A stretch of 46,402 bases of DNA from Oscillospiraceae bacterium (GTDB taxonomy: Bacteria > Bacillota > Clostridia > Oscillospirales > CAG-272). The stretch spans positions 1-46,402 of the forward strand of contig SVUG01000014.1 in NCBI GenBank assembly GCA_015063385.1, in the 5' to 3' direction. Below, piece by piece: positions 17,004 through 25,659 of this stretch. A program made the position numbers and the translations under genes. Below the pieces are notes generated by a model, which was not told the origin of the DNA, did no database searches, and saw only the letters and a list, made by a program, of their open reading frames with translations. Position 1 is the stretch's first letter; each line of letters opens with the position of its first letter.

Positions 17004-17978
17004 CTATACGTCGAAAAGCATAAAAGCGCCGACGGATAAAAGCAGTGTAAGAATCATAGCTATTATGCAAATTTTGTTTTCGCCAAATCCGCATTTTTCA
17101 AGATGGTGATGCAGCGGTGCCATTTTAAAAATTCTCTTACCGCTTATTTTGAAGCATAATACCTGCAAAATGACTGATATTCCCTCGATGACGTAAACTC
17201 CGCCAATTAGCACCATAATGAGCGGATTTTTCAGTGCGAATGCGCATGATACCGTGAGCGCACCGAAAAACAGCGACCCCGTGTCACCCATGAATACTTT
17301 AGCTGGGTGTAAATTGAAAAATAAAAAACCTAACGCAGCGCCAATTAGGCATGATGAAATAACGGCGACATCCAAATAGGAGGATAGAGAAATAAATAAA
17401 AAGACTATTCCTATCGCGAATGCCACAGATGATGCCAGTCCGTCTATACCGTCGGTCAGGTTTGCACAGTTTACTATACCCAGAAGCATAACTATTGCAA
17501 GCGGATAGTATAAAAATCCAAGGTCTATATGACCGAATGAAAATTCAACAACACTGCTATCGCCAAGATAATACGCTCTCGCCATGAGAAAAAGAATTGC
17601 CAGGAAAAGCTGCATGAATATTTTTTGCATGGGGCTGAGGCCGGCGTTATCGCGCCGATGAAGCTTCGTTAAATCGTCAAAAACACCGACTAGCGAATTG
17701 GCTACTGAATAAGCCAAGGAAATAAGAACGCAAGTCCCTATTTCGCGGTTTTCAGAAGATAATAGTATTCCGCTTATGAGAAGTATCAGAAGAGAGGGAA
17801 GAATGAATCCCACTCCGCCCATAGTTGGCGTGCCTCTCTTTGACATATGCCAGCTTGGGCCGTCCTCATATATCGGTTGGCTGGCTTTTAGGGACAAAAC
17901 AGGAATAAGTATTTTTTCAATTATTACCGTTAAAATAAAGGTGAATACCAAAACGGCAATGCATAATAATAGCTGCAT
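17004..17978 (-). CDS. mraY: Phospho-N-acetylmuramoyl-pentapeptide transferase
   Basis: MraY transfers phospho-MurNAc-pentapeptide to undecaprenyl phosphate to make lipid I. The 324 residues form about ten transmembrane helices and carry K-R-G-T-P-T-M-G-G, N-L-T-D-G-I-D-G-L-A, M-G-D-T-G-S-L-F-F-G and the P-L-H-H-H-L-E motif near the C-terminus. Length and residues are normal. It lies 30 bp downstream of murF. Confidence 0.97.
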   Translation of the reverse strand: MQLLLCIAVLVFTFILTVIIEKILIPVLSLKASQPIYEDGPSWHMSKRGTPTMGGVGFILPSLLILLISGILLSSENREIGTCVLISLAYSVANSLVGVFDDLTKLHRRDNAGLSPMQKIFMQLFLAILFLMARAYYLGDSSVVEFSFGHIDLGFLYYPLAIVMLLGIVNCANLTDGIDGLASSVAFAIGIVFLFISLSSYLDVAVISSCLIGAALGFLFFNLHPAKVFMGDTGSLFFGALTVSCAFALKNPLIMVLIGGVYVIEGISVILQVLCFKISGKRIFKMAPLHHHLEKCGFGENKICIIAMILTLLLSVGAFMLFDV

Positions 17979-18008
17979 GTTTTACCTCGAATATTTACGT
18001 ATCTCTTA

Positions 18009-19361
18009 TTAGTCGAAAAAGTCAAGTATTCTTTCAAGTCTCATGGCACGCGAGGCCTTTAGTAGAATTATTTCACCCCTTGCGCTGCTTTCTTTTATTT
18101 GCGCTGCCGTTATGTCGGGGCGCGTGGCATCAGAATTGTAAAATATGCACTCAGGAGGGAAGCCGCCTTCAATAGCCCCATCTCGTATAAAAGCCGACTG
18201 GTTGCCGAACAAATACAGTCTGCTTAGATTATAGCCACACAGACTCTTGCCAATACGACGGTGTATTGCCTCGCTATGCTCGCCAAGCTCAAGAACGTCC
18301 CCTAAAACAGCGCTCTTCACAGTGTAGTGCGGAATCGCGAGAAGTGATTTGCATGAGGAATAAACAGATTCCTCAGATGCGTTGTAGCAGTCGTTATAAA
18401 AATCGACACTTTTCTTGTTTATGATTTTCTGCCTTATATTTTCGCCTGAAATTTTAAAAACGCCTCGATTGAGCTCCGCGCTTGTCAAGCCGCACATAAC
18501 GGCTGCAGATAGAGAGGCGGACAGACAATCAAGCAAGTGAGCATCTGAAAAGGCGAATCTTCCGCTGAAAATTAGCGCTTTGTTTTTGTAAAAAGCAATT
18601 TTTTTATCATGTTGCTCTAATAGGTGAAAATCTGCCGTGTCGTCGTTTAGAGCAAAGGTCAGCGCGCCCTTCGCACCACTTAAAAGAGGCTCGCTTTTTG
18701 GAATTATAAGCAAAGCGTCTTTAGAGCCGTCAACAACCTCGAGCTTTGCCTTCGCTATATTTTCTTTGCTACCTAGATTTCCTATATGTGCCGTGCCGAC
18801 GTTGGTGATAATAGCTATATCAGGGCACAGGGCTTTTGACATTCTGGAGATTTCTCCCGAGTGATTCATACCCATCTCGCATATAACTGCCTCAGCGTTT
18901 TTAGGGGTAGATAGCACAGTCAGTGGCATACCTATTTCATTATTAAGATTTCCTTTTGATGCGTGAGTCACATATTTCTCATTTAATAGCACTTTTAGGA
19001 ACTCTTTCGTCGTGGTTTTTCCCACGCTTCCTGTAATTGCTATCTTATATTTAATATATGGTAGCTTTTTGAGATAATAGGACGCGATGTTGAGAAGGGC
19101 GGTCGATGTGTCAGTGACAGCAATTCCATAGCTTTTTCGTCGCCCTGATAAAGATAGAGCGCCTTTGTGTATGGCTTCGTCTGCGTATTCCTCTCCGTCA
19201 AATTGCTTGCCCTTTATGGCTATGAACAGGTCGCCCATCTTTGCCTCTGCGGAATCGGTGACGACGTGGGTTATTACTTTTCCGTGCGCTCCGCAAATAC
19301 TACCTCCTACGGCTGCAGAAATCTCCTCTGCACTCATAGGAACGGATAATTCTATTCTCAT
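18009..19361 (-). CDS. murF: UDP-MurNAc-tripeptide:D-Ala-D-Ala ligase
   Basis: MurF adds D-Ala-D-Ala to the UDP-MurNAc-tripeptide in the cytoplasm. The 450-residue protein has an N-terminal substrate domain, the ATP loop I-T-G-S-V-G-K-T-T-T-K-E near residue 110, E-M-G-M-N-H-S-G-E and the C-terminal ligase domain with L-G-D-V-L-E-L-G. It begins one base after the murE stop, so translation is probably coupled. Confidence 0.95.
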   Translation of the reverse strand: MRIELSVPMSAEEISAAVGGSICGAHGKVITHVVTDSAEAKMGDLFIAIKGKQFDGEEYADEAIHKGALSLSGRRKSYGIAVTDTSTALLNIASYYLKKLPYIKYKIAITGSVGKTTTKEFLKVLLNEKYVTHASKGNLNNEIGMPLTVLSTPKNAEAVICEMGMNHSGEISRMSKALCPDIAIITNVGTAHIGNLGSKENIAKAKLEVVDGSKDALLIIPKSEPLLSGAKGALTFALNDDTADFHLLEQHDKKIAFYKNKALIFSGRFAFSDAHLLDCLSASLSAAVMCGLTSAELNRGVFKISGENIRQKIINKKSVDFYNDCYNASEESVYSSCKSLLAIPHYTVKSAVLGDVLELGEHSEAIHRRIGKSLCGYNLSRLYLFGNQSAFIRDGAIEGGFPPECIFYNSDATRPDITAAQIKESSARGEIILLKASRAMRLERILDFFD

Positions 19362-19362
19362 T

Positions 19363-20811
19363 TCAAAGCGCTGCCTTTCGCTTTTTCAGTGCGGATTTTA
19401 TAATTTCTTTTTCGTCGAAATCGTGATAGCCGTTATTATCAATATTATATTTTTCTGCACCTTTTCCTATCACTGCCACTATATCGCCGCAATTTGCGTT
19501 AATAATTGCTTCTTCAATAGCGCTCACGCGATTTTCGCACACGGTAAAGCTCTTATTTTTAAAGCCTCGTATTATATCGCATATTATATCCTTAGGGTTT
19601 TCTTTGCGTGAGTTATCCTCTGTGACTATTATTCTATCTGCGAAATTTTCTGATATTTCTGCCATTCTCGGACGCTTTGATTTATCGCGCTCGCCACCGC
19701 AGCCAAATACTACGCAAAGGGAAGAAGAGCCTTTTAGGTTATTCAATTCCTTCATTATATTGTAAAAGGCTGAATCGGTGTGTGCATAATCTATTATTAC
19801 CGTAATTTCGTCGTTTATTATTTCAAACCGTCCGGGCAGAGCGGTTATTTTTGATAGAGCCGCTTTTACGTCGCACGGCCTGCAGCCCATATCAATACAT
19901 ACCGCTGATGCGAGCATTGAATTATAGACGTTGTAAATACCCGCTACGTTCAATTCTATTTTGCAGGAATAGCTTTCCCATTGATATATATAGCTTGAAC
20001 CGAGAAATCCAAGGTTTTCCACGTTCTTTGCTCTGACGTCTGCATCCCATAACGCTCCTACGCTGACCTTTTGCGACTGACAGTCAGAGTATGCTCTGCG
20101 TGCGTACTTATCATCAACGTTGAAAAAGGATTTTTTGCACCTGGTAAAAAGCCTGCATTTTGTTAAAAAATAATCCTCGATATCACTATGAAAATCGGTA
20201 TGCTCTTGTGATAGGTTAGTGAAAATGCCATAGTCAAATTTCAGCGGTGCTACCTTTTCAAGAGCGAGTGAGTGACTTGATACCTCCATTACTATGGCAT
20301 CGCAATCGGCCTGAAGCATTTTTTTTAGAGCTTTATATAACAGGGAGGGATCGGGGGTGGTCATAGAATAATTCTTATCACTAATGCATTCCCCTCCTAT
20401 CTCTATTTTACCCGTGCCGATAAATCCAACCTTATATCCGGAATAGTCGAGTATTTCTTTAATAAACGTTGCAGTCGTGGTTTTACCGTTAGTACCAGTC
20501 ACTCCGATGAGCTTTATATTATTTAGGTCAATTTCCTCGAAGCGATAGTAGGCGTATGAGAGCGCAAGACGTGGGTTATCTACTATAATTTTGGGGACAG
20601 AGTCGGGAATAATTGCTTTTGCATCACATATAACTGCAGCAGGTCGGTTTTCCTCGAACGCGGCTTTGGATATATTCTTTGAGTTTGGAATTATTAACAG
20701 TGTTGTTTCGTCTGCATCTGTTGGAGAAGTTGTTATTTTATTTATATCTGTGCTTTCGTTAACCTGTGAGAATATATACTCGTCACGGTAAATAATTTCC
20801 GATATTTTCAT
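19363..20811 (-). CDS. murE: UDP-MurNAc-dipeptide:amino acid ligase (probably meso-DAP)
   Basis: MurE adds the third residue of the stem peptide. The 482 residues show G-V-T-G-T-N-G-K-T-T-T near residue 105, E-V-S-S-H-S-L, D-Y-A-H-T, and F-G-C-G-G-E-R-D-K-S-K-R-P. The residue-choice motif, D-N-P-R in meso-DAP enzymes, reads D-N-S-R here. The arginine that contacts the DAP carboxylate is kept, so meso-DAP is the likely substrate, with the Pro to Ser change as a small oddity. It starts 12 bp after the PBP gene. Confidence 0.94.
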   Translation of the reverse strand: MKISEIIYRDEYIFSQVNESTDINKITTSPTDADETTLLIIPNSKNISKAAFEENRPAAVICDAKAIIPDSVPKIIVDNPRLALSYAYYRFEEIDLNNIKLIGVTGTNGKTTTATFIKEILDYSGYKVGFIGTGKIEIGGECISDKNYSMTTPDPSLLYKALKKMLQADCDAIVMEVSSHSLALEKVAPLKFDYGIFTNLSQEHTDFHSDIEDYFLTKCRLFTRCKKSFFNVDDKYARRAYSDCQSQKVSVGALWDADVRAKNVENLGFLGSSYIYQWESYSCKIELNVAGIYNVYNSMLASAVCIDMGCRPCDVKAALSKITALPGRFEIINDEITVIIDYAHTDSAFYNIMKELNNLKGSSSLCVVFGCGGERDKSKRPRMAEISENFADRIIVTEDNSRKENPKDIICDIIRGFKNKSFTVCENRVSAIEEAIINANCGDIVAVIGKGAEKYNIDNNGYHDFDEKEIIKSALKKRKAAL

Positions 20812-20823
20812 TTCTGCCTCGCT

Positions 20824-23067
20824 TTAATCCTCAAATTTTGTATTTATTGCACGAATTACTATTACCGAGCCGCGCTTGGTTAATTCGCCGGGTGGCAATG
20901 ACTGCTCGCATATTATATCGTCCGAGTCGGGCGCGGTTGCACCTGCCCCCAGAAGCCTTATAGACAGACCTGCGTTCGTTGCCGTTTTAATTGCAGTAGC
21001 AAGGTCTGTTCCAACAAGATTTGGCACAATCACGTTTGCTTCCTCTATTTGTTCTGTGTAAAGTATAATTTTTGAGAGCGGCAGAGTGATTGACTGATTC
21101 GCGGTTGGCGTTTGCTTTAAAACGGTATCTCCGTTGCCTATTATTTCGTATGAAATCTTTGCTTCCTTTAGCTTTTCTTTTGCTGTGTTGATATTCATTC
21201 CTACGTAGTTTTCAACGTTAAGATTAAATTGTTCGCTCGAAGATTTGAATTCAAGATAGGGAAGAATCTTTTCGAAAAGTGCGGAAACGTACGGTGCGGC
21301 AACGACGCTGCCGTATTTTACCTGCGAATTTGGCTCGTCAACCACTATTATCATTGAAATTCCGCTATTTTCATCACATGAGTATGCAACGGTAGAGCCT
21401 ATTCTCAGATATGAATTTCCATTATCGTCAAGAATGTCGAATTTTTGTGACGTGCCTGTTTTTGCAGCTATATCGTAGCCACTTACACCGGCATTTTTTG
21501 CGCCACCATCACCCGAGACTCCCTCGATGAGAATATCCGATACTGTTTTTGCAACCTCTTCTGAGATTACCGTGCGTTTTATTTGCGTTTCATGCTGCGA
21601 GACGATTCTGCCGTCGGAGTCGATAATCTTTTCTACGACGTAGGGAGTGACGAGCTTGCCACCGTTTGCCACTGCAGAAATCGCAGTAAGCTGATTTATT
21701 ACCGAAACCTTGAATCTCTGCCCGAACGATGCCGTTGCAAGCTCGGTTGAGCCAATGTTTTCTTCCTTATGAAATATAGTAGACGCCTCGCTTGGCAGGT
21801 CTATTCCTGTCTTTTCAAAGTAGCCGAATTTTTCAACGTAATCGTAGAATCTGGATGCTCCTATCCGTTCGGAAAGTGCTATCATACAGGGGTTGCATGA
21901 CATTTGCAGTCCGTAAGCAAGATTAAATCCTCCTCCGTGTCCCGTTATTTTGTGACATCTTATGCGCCAACCACCTACCTCATAATAGCCTCTGCATGAA
22001 AAGGTGTTATTGAGTGAAGCTGCACCGGAGTCTAGCGCTGCACTGACAGTCACGATTTTAAAGGTAGAGCCGGGCTCGTATGTTTCGCTTACTGCCTTGT
22101 TCGACCACATTACCTGCAATAGCTCGCTTTTATATGCGTTATATTCTTTAGTACCTTGAATATATCCCGATGTCGCAAGCTTTTCTTCTGATTGCGCGTC
22201 CAGTGTAAATGGCTCGTTTGGGTTAAACGGAGAAGACGTAGCCATGGCAAGTATTGCACCGGTTTTCGTATCCATAACCACACCGCATACGCGGTTATTT
22301 ACGCTGTGATTGACTCTTACCGTCTCAAGAATCGCCTCGAGCTCGCCCTGCACGTAGGAATCAAGAGTTGTGACGATGCTGTAGCCGTCGGTGGCAGGGA
22401 AGTAAGAGGAATATTCAGTATCAAGTGCGTTTCCTCCGGCATCCTTGGCGTAGACGTAGTAGCCGTCCTCTCCAGCAAGAACATCGTCGTAATAGTATTC
22501 AAGACCGTAAAGTCCTTGATTATCACTGCCGGTGAAGCCGAGAACGTGCGCCGCAAGTGTATCGTTAGGATAGCTTCTGGACGTCTGTGCCTCTGTAAAA
22601 AGCAAGTCCTCGAGTCCTTTTTCCCCAATAAAATTCAGAACAGCTCTGTACTCCTCTTCGCTTGCAGTTTTCTTTATGGTGACGTCAAGCACTGATGAGC
22701 CTGCTATTTTTTTATATATTCCGTCGCTATCCATTGAGAGAATCGGCGATAGTCCGTCTGCAATTATTCTTTTATAGTCCTTTCCGCTTTTCTTTTCAGC
22801 CGTCTTTATGTCCTTTGTGGAAACGAAAATTCGCCAGACCGTGCTGCTCTTTGCCAGCAGATTCATATTTGAATCGTATATATTGCCGCGATTTGCCGTC
22901 AGCTTTGCCGACGTTGTCACCTGGTCGTAGGTTTTTTGCTTATAATATTCGTAATTTAAATAATCAAGCCTGAAAATATTGACAAGCAAAAAAATCGCGA
23001 AAAAGGAAAATAGAGTGAATACCGCCACAGCCCGTCTTGCCGTGGCTTTTATAGTAATTTTTTTCAA
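20824..23067 (-). CDS. Class B penicillin-binding protein with two PASTA domains
   Basis: This is a monofunctional transpeptidase of the FtsI/SpoVD/PBP2x group, partner of the SEDS protein in the same operon. The start is TTG 23067, 6 nt after GAGGAG; the ATG at 23121 lies inside a terminator hairpin and lacks a ribosome binding site. In the 747-residue product a membrane anchor lies near residues 12-32, then a dimerisation domain, then the transpeptidase with G-S-T-F-K (active Ser), M-S-C-N and A-A-K-T-G-T. Two C-terminal PASTA repeats (about 610-670 and 675-745) bind wall fragments. Division versus sporulation role (SpoVD) cannot be told apart. Confidence 0.93.
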   Translation of the reverse strand: MKKITIKATARRAVAVFTLFSFFAIFLLVNIFRLDYLNYEYYKQKTYDQVTTSAKLTANRGNIYDSNMNLLAKSSTVWRIFVSTKDIKTAEKKSGKDYKRIIADGLSPILSMDSDGIYKKIAGSSVLDVTIKKTASEEEYRAVLNFIGEKGLEDLLFTEAQTSRSYPNDTLAAHVLGFTGSDNQGLYGLEYYYDDVLAGEDGYYVYAKDAGGNALDTEYSSYFPATDGYSIVTTLDSYVQGELEAILETVRVNHSVNNRVCGVVMDTKTGAILAMATSSPFNPNEPFTLDAQSEEKLATSGYIQGTKEYNAYKSELLQVMWSNKAVSETYEPGSTFKIVTVSAALDSGAASLNNTFSCRGYYEVGGWRIRCHKITGHGGGFNLAYGLQMSCNPCMIALSERIGASRFYDYVEKFGYFEKTGIDLPSEASTIFHKEENIGSTELATASFGQRFKVSVINQLTAISAVANGGKLVTPYVVEKIIDSDGRIVSQHETQIKRTVISEEVAKTVSDILIEGVSGDGGAKNAGVSGYDIAAKTGTSQKFDILDDNGNSYLRIGSTVAYSCDENSGISMIIVVDEPNSQVKYGSVVAAPYVSALFEKILPYLEFKSSSEQFNLNVENYVGMNINTAKEKLKEAKISYEIIGNGDTVLKQTPTANQSITLPLSKIILYTEQIEEANVIVPNLVGTDLATAIKTATNAGLSIRLLGAGATAPDSDDIICEQSLPPGELTKRGSVIVIRAINTKFED

Positions 23068-23082
23068 TATAAACTCCTCGGA

Positions 23083-23129
23083 AAAATAAAAAAAGATATA
23101 GCAACGGACAAAGTCCATCACTATATCTT
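23083..23129 (-). terminator. Terminator-like hairpin inside the dcw operon
   Basis: On the minus strand, a 9-bp stem AAGATATAG / CTATATCTT (23093-23101, 23121-23129) encloses a second small stem GGAC / GTCC and is followed by a T-rich tail (23083-23092). It lies between the unknown membrane protein gene and the PBP gene, so it would trim or attenuate transcription of everything downstream. Confidence 0.65.
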
Positions 23130-23166
23130 ATTTTTCATATCTTGGAATTATGAGAAGATTCTTAAA

Positions 23167-23595
23167 TTATTCCTGAATTGCAGATGCGGTTGCAACCTCT
23201 GAGGTGGTTTCAACGTTAGCCTTTGCGGGCTCGTTGATACCCGTAGCCTTAATACCGATAAGAGCGAATGAGAGAAGAAAAGCACAAGCCACTGCAGCAG
23301 AAAGAAAGGCGGATGCCGATGCGCGGAAGGGAAACGCCTTAATGGTCTTGTCCTTTGCAGGAGCTTCCTTGATAGTGAGCATGTCGGTGACGAATGATAC
23401 TACCGATGCCACAGCAACCTCGCTCTTTGTGGCGGTGCTTCTCATAGCAACCGGAAGAGCAGCGTCTGCCTTCTTGGCATCTGCCTTCATAAGCATATAT
23501 TCACCAAGGGTATACTCAGAATTATCGCTTGCGACGGTAAATCTGTTTTTCATATTGTCGTATAATCTCTCGTAATTGTTAGTTGCCTGTGTCAT
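23167..23595 (-). CDS. Unknown membrane protein at the ftsL position
   Basis: The 142-residue protein sits exactly where ftsL lies in most dcw clusters, 13 bp after rsmH and before the PBP, with AAAGGAGAT as ribosome binding site. It does not look like FtsL. It has about 90 N-terminal polar residues, one hydrophobic segment near residues 95-115 (A-S-A-F-L-S-A-A-V), and only about 25 residues after it. FtsL has a short inside part and a long outer coiled coil. The sequence is Ala-rich with no leucine zipper pattern. I do not recognise its family; a division role is inferred only from position. Confidence 0.75.
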   Translation of the reverse strand: MTQATNNYERLYDNMKNRFTVASDNSEYTLGEYMLMKADAKKADAALPVAMRSTATKSEVAVASVVSFVTDMLTIKEAPAKDKTIKAFPFRASASAFLSAAVACAFLLSFALIGIKATGINEPAKANVETTSEVATASAIQE

Positions 23596-23608
23596 TTTTG
23601 CATCTCCT

Positions 23609-24547
23609 TTATAGTTTTTCAGCTATTCTCAGCTTTGCGCTTCTTGAACGCGGGTTGCTTTCCAACTCCTCGTTTGTTGGAAGAATAGGCTTTTTCGTTA
23701 TTTCTTTAATGATAGGTCTTCTGCCGCAAATACAAACGGGGAAGTCCTTGGGACAGGTGCAGCCACCGAGCAGCGATTTATAAGCCTGCTTTACTATTCT
23801 GTCCTCAAGTGAGTGGAAAGAAATAATTGCAAGTCTGCCTCCCGGTACGAGGCTCGCTGCAGCTGAATCAATCAGGGGCTTGATAGCATCGAGCTCTCCG
23901 TTGACCTCAATTCTGATGGCCTGGAATGTGCGCTTGGCGGGGTGGGGGCCGTCCGCTCTGGCTGCGCTCGGTATCGCTCCTTTGATGATGTCTGCTAGGG
24001 CGTGGGTTGTGGTTATTGGCTTTTGTGCTCGCGCACTGCATATTGCACCGGCGATTCTCGGAGCGAATCGCTCCTCGCCGTAGTCAAAAATTATTTTCTT
24101 AAGCTCACTTTCCGAATACTCGTTTACTACGTTGTATGCAGAAAGCGGGGAATCGACGTCCATTCTCATGTCCAGCGCCGCATCGTGCATATAGCTGAAG
24201 CCGCGCTCGGGTGTATCAAATTGGTAGCTGCTACATCCAAGGTCGGCAAGAACACCGCCGAGATTGTCGATTTTTAAATCTCTTATTACTCTTTCTAGGC
24301 TTGAGAAGTTATCATTTATAAAAGTCACTCTGTCAAGATAATCGTGAAGCCTTGCGGTTGCCGCGGCTATAGCGTCTTTATCTCTGTCAAAGCAGATGAG
24401 TCTGGAATTCTTACCCATTCGCTTGGCAATTTCCAGCGAATGTCCTCCGCCGCCGGCGGTGCAGTCAACGTAGGTATATCCATCTCTTATATTAAGCGCC
24501 TCAATGCATTCGAAAAGGAGAACTGAGGTATGCGAGAAATTATTCAT
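23609..24547 (-). CDS. rsmH: 16S rRNA (cytosine-1402 N4) methyltransferase
   Basis: RsmH (MraW) methylates C1402 in the ribosomal P site using SAM. The sequence shows H-T-S-V-L-L-F-E near the N-terminus, the SAM loop D-C-T-A-G-G-G-G-H-S, D-L-G-C-S-S-Y-Q, R-T-F-Q-A-I-R-I-E-V-N and F-H-S-L-E-D-R-I-V-K. ATG 24547 gives the usual N-terminus; TTG 24562 adds five residues and has its ribosome binding site too close. 312 residues is normal. Confidence 0.95.
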   Translation of the reverse strand: MNNFSHTSVLLFECIEALNIRDGYTYVDCTAGGGGHSLEIAKRMGKNSRLICFDRDKDAIAAATARLHDYLDRVTFINDNFSSLERVIRDLKIDNLGGVLADLGCSSYQFDTPERGFSYMHDAALDMRMDVDSPLSAYNVVNEYSESELKKIIFDYGEERFAPRIAGAICSARAQKPITTTHALADIIKGAIPSAARADGPHPAKRTFQAIRIEVNGELDAIKPLIDSAAASLVPGGRLAIISFHSLEDRIVKQAYKSLLGGCTCPKDFPVCICGRRPIIKEITKKPILPTNEELESNPRSRSAKLRIAEKL

Positions 24548-24579
24548 CGTTTTGTTCCGCAATCCTTTCCGTTAGAGTA

Positions 24580-25002
24580 TTAAAGTCCGTGCTGAAGAAG
24601 AAGCGAGCGAATGCTGTCGACGTCGCGGTTTTTCTCTCTTTCAATCCAGAGCTCCTCTGCCCAAACGTTGATAAGCTTTCCCGCGCCTACGAAAACGACG
24701 TTTTTCTGAATGCTAGAATGACCTATCAGAGTTTCGTCGAGAATGATTCGGCCGCTGCCGTCGGGCTGACATTTTTGCGCAGCGGAGAGGAAGTATTCCT
24801 TTACTGCCGCCGCGGTTGTGTTCGGAAGTCTGTCAAGACTCTGAAGAAAAGCTGCCCACTCGTCCTCCGTGTATATTGTGAGGCAGGACTCAAGGCTTCT
24901 GGTTATATAAAATACGTTGCCGAGCTCTTCACGGTATTTTGCCGGAATGAAAACACGGTTTTTTGAATCTAAAGAGTATGAGCTCGAACCGAGAAAGGCC
25001 AT
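24580..25002 (-). CDS. mraZ: Transcriptional regulator MraZ
   Basis: MraZ is the DNA-binding autoregulator that heads dcw operons. The 140 residues contain two SpoVT/AbrB-like halves, the first starting S-L-D-S-K-N-R-V-F-I-P and the second D-G-S-G-R-I-I-L-D. ATG 25002 is preceded by GGAGG at normal distance and fits the family; upstream in-frame codons precede the promoter. Matching operator repeats lie just downstream of the -10 box (25079-25108). Confidence 0.96.
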   Translation of the reverse strand: MAFLGSSSYSLDSKNRVFIPAKYREELGNVFYITRSLESCLTIYTEDEWAAFLQSLDRLPNTTAAAVKEYFLSAAQKCQPDGSGRIILDETLIGHSSIQKNVVFVGAGKLINVWAEELWIEREKNRDVDSIRSLLLQHGL

Positions 25003-25078
25003 CGTGACCGCCTCCTTTTCTTTCGTTTTGTGGTTGAAATTGGTTGATTTTGGGTAAGGATTGACACAAATTAGGTCA

Positions 25079-25108
25079 AACTCTACACAAGTCCCCACTT
25101 TTCTCCAC
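25079..25108 (-). promoter_or_regulatory. Probable MraZ operator: three 10-bp-spaced repeats
   Basis: On the minus strand, GTGGAGAAAA, GTGGGGACTT and GTGTAGAGTT follow one another at exactly 10-bp intervals (25099-25108, 25089-25098, 25079-25088). MraZ is known to bind several GTGG/TGGG-type direct repeats on one face of the helix near the mraZ promoter. These begin at the predicted transcription start. Confidence 0.7.
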
Positions 25109-25114
25109 ACGCAT

Positions 25115-25143
25115 ATTATAATACATTGAAATGAAAAAATCAA
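25115..25143 (-). promoter_or_regulatory. Promoter of the dcw operon (PmraZ)
   Basis: On the minus strand, TTGATT (25138-25143), 17-bp spacer, and TATAAT (25115-25120). The leader to mraZ is about 105 nt. Confidence 0.8.
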
Positions 25144-25298
25144 TAGTTTTTTCAAAAAAAATTCAAAAAAATACTAAAAAAATCGACTTTTTTTGAGGTT
25201 TTTTTAAAAAAGTGGTTAAAAAGGGGTAAAAAAATCAAAAAGCTCTTCCATTTGAGCGAGCTTTATGATAAAATGTTATAAGAAAAGCGGAGGTCGAT

Positions 25299-25637
25299 AT
25301 GTCGATTTTTAAGAAGATTTTTAAAGTGGGGAATAAGCCCGGTACATACGCATACCGACTGGAAAAAGCAAAGGAGCTTCACGGTCAGGTTGTAAAGTAC
25401 GTCACAGAGCGCCACGAGGATAACGAGGACGTTATAGGCAGGGGCGGTGCTATGGCTATACACGGTGATACCTTTATCGTCGACGCATCAGGAGAGCGTA
25501 TTTTCGTCTGTAATATTGCAGAGCTTGATACGGCAATGTTAATGAGTGGCGACGGAGTTATTTTAAGCGGCCCGAATCTTTTGGAGGGCGGTAAGCAGAG
25601 GGAAATAATCGTTCACTTCGTGTACTACAGAAAATAA
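25299..25637 (+). CDS. Conserved-looking small cytoplasmic protein, function unknown
   Basis: The 112-residue protein follows a strong GCGGAGGT ribosome binding site and an extended -10 box (TGA-TAAAAT, 25269-25274; the -35 is poor). It has a basic N-terminus (S-I-F-K-K-I-F-K), no signal peptide or membrane segment, and alternating hydrophobic residues suggesting a beta-rich fold after residue 50. I do not recognise the family. The ispDF gene starts 22 bp after its stop, so the two probably form an operon, but this says little about its job. Confidence 0.75.
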   Translation: MSIFKKIFKVGNKPGTYAYRLEKAKELHGQVVKYVTERHEDNEDVIGRGGAMAIHGDTFIVDASGERIFVCNIAELDTAMLMSGDGVILSGPNLLEGGKQREIIVHFVYYRK

Positions 25638-25659
25638 GACCTTTTTCGGAGGTGATTTC

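Noticed and set aside
23068-23121. ATG start 18 codons before the PBP start
   Set aside because: It falls inside the terminator-like hairpin and has no ribosome binding site, whereas TTG 23067 follows GAGGAG at 6 nt.
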